Positions 61,662-64,000 of a stretch of DNA of 64,000 nucleotides are shown piece by piece. The position numbers and the translations under genes are program-made. The stretch is from Micromonospora pisi (GTDB lineage Bacteria > Actinomycetota > Actinomycetes > Mycobacteriales > Micromonosporaceae), in contig NZ_RBKT01000001.1 of assembly GCF_003633685.1 (NCBI RefSeq), forward strand, positions 6,138,001-6,202,000, read 5' to 3'. The notes beneath the pieces are model-generated. The model did no database searches. It had not been told where the DNA came from and was given only the letters and a program-made list of their open reading frames with translations. The stretch's first letter is position 1. Every line of letters begins with the position of its first letter.

Positions 61662-62693
61662 CTACCGGGTGACGGTCAGCCGGATCACGTCGAAGGCGGG
61701 GATCTGGTTGGCCCGCTGCATCATCGGCACCCGGTGCGAACCGTCGCCGGCCCACGAGGCGCACTGCGCCTCACCGGCGGCCGGCAGACCGGGCACGGTC
61801 ACCGTGACCTCGTCGGCCTGGGCGCCGCCCTTGCCGTCCTCGGTCGCCACGAAGAACGCGGGCACCGGCGCCGGGTCGGGCGCGCTCCGGTCACTGGTGA
61901 GCATCCGGCAGGCGGTGTGGAAGTGGCCACGGACCAGCCCGTCCTCGGTCAGGAACGAGCTCTCCTTGTAGTAGCCGCCCTGACCGGCCGCGAGGAACCG
62001 GTCCCGGACCAGGTTGCGGGTGCTCACCCGGATCGTGAACGACTGGTTGATCCGGACCCGGCGCGGCGCCTGGGTGATCAGCAGCGACGGGTTGTCCTCG
62101 GCGGTGCCGACCTCGCCGAACTCGGTGCTGACGCAGCGGTCGCCGTTCTGGAAACCGTCGTGCGGCTGCTTCTGGCTCTGCTCGCAGCTGTTGCCGAGGA
62201 TCTCCAGCGGGGCGCCCGGGTTGGCCGGGTTGCCGACCGGGGGAGCACTGCTCGACGTACCGGGGCGGGGGGTGCAGTTTCGACCCCGGTTGCGGTCCTG
62301 CTGCCGGTTCTGCGAGCCGGCGATCAGCGGCTCCTGCCCGTCGCCTGGGTGCTGGATGGAGCCGTGGTCGTGGTACGCCGCCGCGGTGTTGGACGGGTTC
62401 GGCACCCCGCCGGTCGGGGCCGGGCTGCCGGGGTTGAGGGTGGCCGCCGGTGCGCTCGCCCCGGGGGACGTGGTCGCCCCGGCCGGTGGTGTCGTGGGCC
62501 GGGCGGGGGTGGTCGCCGGCGGGCAGAAGTTGTTACGGGAGCGCCAGCCGAGCGTGCCCGCGGAGGAGACCTGGGTGACCGCGACGATGCCGCCGAAGAC
62601 GACCAACGTGGAGAGTACGGCGATCAGCCGGGTGCGGCGGGGCGGCCGGTTCGACCGGCGTTGCCGGGAGCTGCGGGCGGGGGTGTCGTTCAC
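61662..62693 (-). CDS. Hypothetical exported protein with Pro/Thr-rich stalk
   Basis: A 343-residue protein with a basic N-terminus (RRSNRPPRRTR), one membrane anchor (LIAVLSTLVVFGGIVAVTQV, about 24-45), about 95 residues of Pro/Thr/Ala stalk, and an extracytoplasmic domain from about 160 with four conserved-looking cysteines (NSCEQSQ, DRCVSTEFG, TACRML, AQCASW). Family not known to me. The GTG at 62693 has AGAGG 7 nt before it. It starts 28 nt after the DUF4142 gene and must be in its operon. Confidence 0.72.
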   Translation of the reverse strand: MNDTPARSSRQRRSNRPPRRTRLIAVLSTLVVFGGIVAVTQVSSAGTLGWRSRNNFCPPATTPARPTTPPAGATTSPGASAPAATLNPGSPAPTGGVPNPSNTAAAYHDHGSIQHPGDGQEPLIAGSQNRQQDRNRGRNCTPRPGTSSSAPPVGNPANPGAPLEILGNSCEQSQKQPHDGFQNGDRCVSTEFGEVGTAEDNPSLLITQAPRRVRINQSFTIRVSTRNLVRDRFLAAGQGGYYKESSFLTEDGLVRGHFHTACRMLTSDRSAPDPAPVPAFFVATEDGKGGAQADEVTVTVPGLPAAGEAQCASWAGDGSHRVPMMQRANQIPAFDVIRLTVTR

Positions 62694-62721
62694 GTGGAGC
62701 ACCTCTTCCTTCGAGGGTTGA

Positions 62722-63666
62722 TCAGCGGGGGCGGATCAGGCGGACCATGCTGTAGGCACCGGCGATCAGCGCGGCCAGCAGCACGAGCCAGACGACGGTC
62801 GGGTTGACGCCGCCGGTGGCGGCGCGGGTGTCGACTCCACTGAGGAGCGAGCCGGTGCCGCCGACGACGGCCGCTGCCGCGGCGGCCGGGGCGGGGGCGG
62901 GGGGCAGCGGAAGCCGTTCGTAGTCGACCAGCCCGGTGCTCTCCAAGAGCGTGATGTGGGTGAGGACGAACGCGTTGGCCTGTGCGGCGAGTTCGCGGAC
63001 CACCTCGTTACGGGTGCCGGCGCGAACGGCGCCGATCGCCGGGAAGATCTTGCCGTGGGCCGCTCGCAGCCGCTCCACGAAGACCAGGTCGAACTGGGGG
63101 CCGGTGGCGCGTTGCATCTCCGCCAGCCAACCCTTCTGTTCGGGGGTCGGTTCGGTGGGCAGGGCCACGCCGAGCTTGGCGGCGGCCTTGTTCACCAGGT
63201 CGTCCAGGGTCATGTGCTGCGGGCCGATCTTGCCGCCGACCTCACGGACCTTGGTGGACGCGCCCTTGGCGACAGCCATGTCGCTGGCCGGCATCTCCCA
63301 GAGCCCGGCCAGCTTGACCTTGACCAGCAGGTCCCGGTCGGCCGGTCCGACCGGCCCGGCGGCGGACGCCTTGGCGGGCATCTCCGCGAGCGGATTCGGC
63401 ACGTCGCCACTGACCGGGCTGCCCGACGGGTGCGCGGCCACCGGCCCGTACGCCGGTGCCGGTGGCACCGCGCGTGCTGGCTGGTACGCCGGCATCGGCT
63501 GGGCCGCCCGTACCGGGCGGGCCTGCGTCGGCTGGCCGCCGAGCGAAGCGGCCGAGGCCGCCACCGGGGCGCCGAGCACGCCGCCGAGCAGCGCACCCGC
63601 AATTCCGGTGATCAGCGCCAACGGCCACTTCGACCCGCTCAGCGAACGTGGCAGTGCGGTCGACAT
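62722..63666 (-). CDS. DUF4142 domain membrane-anchored protein
   Basis: A 314-residue exported protein. Signal peptide or anchor at about 13-38 (LALITGIAGALLGGVLGAPVAAS), a Pro/Ala stalk, the DUF4142 helical domain (about 105-255: DRDLLVKVKLAGLWEMPASDMAVAKG, KIGPQHMTLDDLVNKAAAKLGV) and a C-terminal transmembrane helix (VVWLVLLAALIAGAYSMVRLI) ending in basic residues. DUF4142 is a ferritin-like four-helix fold of unknown function. The ATG has GGGGAGG 7-8 nt upstream. First gene of the operon. Confidence 0.85.
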   Translation of the reverse strand: MSTALPRSLSGSKWPLALITGIAGALLGGVLGAPVAASAASLGGQPTQARPVRAAQPMPAYQPARAVPPAPAYGPVAAHPSGSPVSGDVPNPLAEMPAKASAAGPVGPADRDLLVKVKLAGLWEMPASDMAVAKGASTKVREVGGKIGPQHMTLDDLVNKAAAKLGVALPTEPTPEQKGWLAEMQRATGPQFDLVFVERLRAAHGKIFPAIGAVRAGTRNEVVRELAAQANAFVLTHITLLESTGLVDYERLPLPPAPAPAAAAAAVVGGTGSLLSGVDTRAATGGVNPTVVWLVLLAALIAGAYSMVRLIRPR

Positions 63667-63879
63667 GGGCTCACCTCCCCCTGACAATCAACAAATCTTC
63701 GACTGCCCGGAAACCGTACGGATCGTATTGTCCAACCGTCAATCCGGGGTCAACAAGATAGGGAATTCTTAGGTCTTACTTAACAGGAACTTATGTTGGC
63801 GAAGGTCAACCGCAGGCATCGGCCGTTCGGCTGATGGGTACGGTTCCATGCCCAGGCCACAAGGATGGTCAGGGTCGCC

Positions 63880-63907
63880 TTGACTTTTGCGCCCGGGCTA
63901 CCATACT
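63880..63907 (+). promoter_or_regulatory. Sigma-70-type promoter
   Basis: TTGACT (63880-63885), 16 nt, then CATACT (63902-63907). The -10 lies within the inverted repeat described next, so a bound repressor would block it. Transcription would run out of the window to the right. Confidence 0.6.
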
Positions 63908-63919
63908 GGCTGGTAGCCC
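63895..63919. promoter_or_regulatory. Operator-like perfect inverted repeat
   Basis: GGGCTACCA (63895-63903) and TGGTAGCCC (63911-63919) are perfect inverted arms around TACTGGC. A 25-bp site of this form over a -10 box is typical of TetR-family repressors. The regulator is unknown. Confidence 0.6.
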
Positions 63920-64000
63920 AGAATCATATAGACACCAGGCGTTGGGTTGGTTTCCCCTCTGTAACTCTCAGCCGGTGCCACCTGGAATAGGAGGACCGCA

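Larger units (their letters stand above)
63667..64000. other. Regulatory region, 334 bp, upstream of a gene beyond the window
   Basis: No gene inside. AT content is higher than elsewhere, particularly at 63690-63800. It holds the upstream sequence of the DUF4142 operon (minus) and, to the right, a promoter, an inverted repeat and finally AGGAGG 6 nt from the window end, a ribosome site for a plus-strand gene that starts just outside. Confidence 0.75.

Overview
This 64 kb stretch is chromosomal DNA from a high-GC actinomycete, most likely Micromonosporaceae (Micromonospora, Salinispora or a close relative). The basis is very high GC coding sequence with many GTG and some TTG starts, a set of actinobacterial conserved proteins (DUF3039, DUF3093, DUF3159, DUF3710, DUF3000, DUF4193, DUF7455), a principal sigma factor with a long Ala/Lys-rich N-terminal extension, the coproporphyrin-dependent heme genes hemE-hemY-hemQ, and repeated intergenic hairpins built on GTTAACGC-TAT-GCGTTAAC. 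No rRNA, tRNA, CRISPR array, transposase or integrase was seen.

Layout. 1-3.3 kb: DUF3039 protein, a TRIC/UPF0126 membrane protein and an XPB-like helicase. 3.3-8.1 kb: DUF7455 protein and the housekeeping sigma factor on the minus strand, an inositol-monophosphatase-family enzyme, a LytR_C protein and a DUF4193 protein. 8.2-17.3 kb: a conserved dut neighbourhood that runs into a potassium cluster, with two TrkA/RCK proteins divergent from a KimA-like APC permease, followed by a 23S/tRNA uridine methyltransferase overlapping the permease. 17.3-21.2 kb: dxs and a lipoprotein. 21.3-28.5 kb: three paralogous polytopic GT-C-like membrane proteins around an FAD oxidoreductase. 28.7-32.4 kb: a beta-propeller protein and an OmpR-type two-component system. 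32.5-37.5 kb: VOC protein, fadB-fadA beta-oxidation pair, and a UDP-glucose-4-epimerase-like protein. 37.5-45.4 kb: RNase D, a membrane-tethered trypsin-like protease, a coiled-coil membrane protein, DUF3000, and hemE-hemY-hemQ. 45.4-52.5 kb: secreted RICIN/beta-helix protein, acetate transporter, Eis-like and ElaA-like acetyltransferases, small zinc-ribbon and CBM48 proteins, msrB. 52.5-61.4 kb: DNA-repair enzymes (LigD-type polymerase, LigC-type ligase, AlkA-like glycosylase) with a phage-lysis-like cassette, a GNAT enzyme and a secreted tripeptidyl-peptidase-like hydrolase between them. 61.6-63.7 kb: two exported proteins in one operon (one DUF4142). The window ends in a regulatory region with a promoter, a perfect inverted repeat and a ribosome binding site for a gene beyond the end.

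Themes worth following: (i) a large group of genes lack a Shine-Dalgarno sequence and carry a TAnnnT box usually 6 nt before the start codon, which indicates leaderless mRNAs; (ii) a repeat family sits at the 3' end of four minus-strand genes, directly after or over the stop codon; (iii) an endolysin-like peptidase plus two holin-like membrane proteins, with a 34-codon reading frame between them, lies between two NHEJ-type repair enzymes; (iv) a trio of diverged membrane proteins of unknown substrate.
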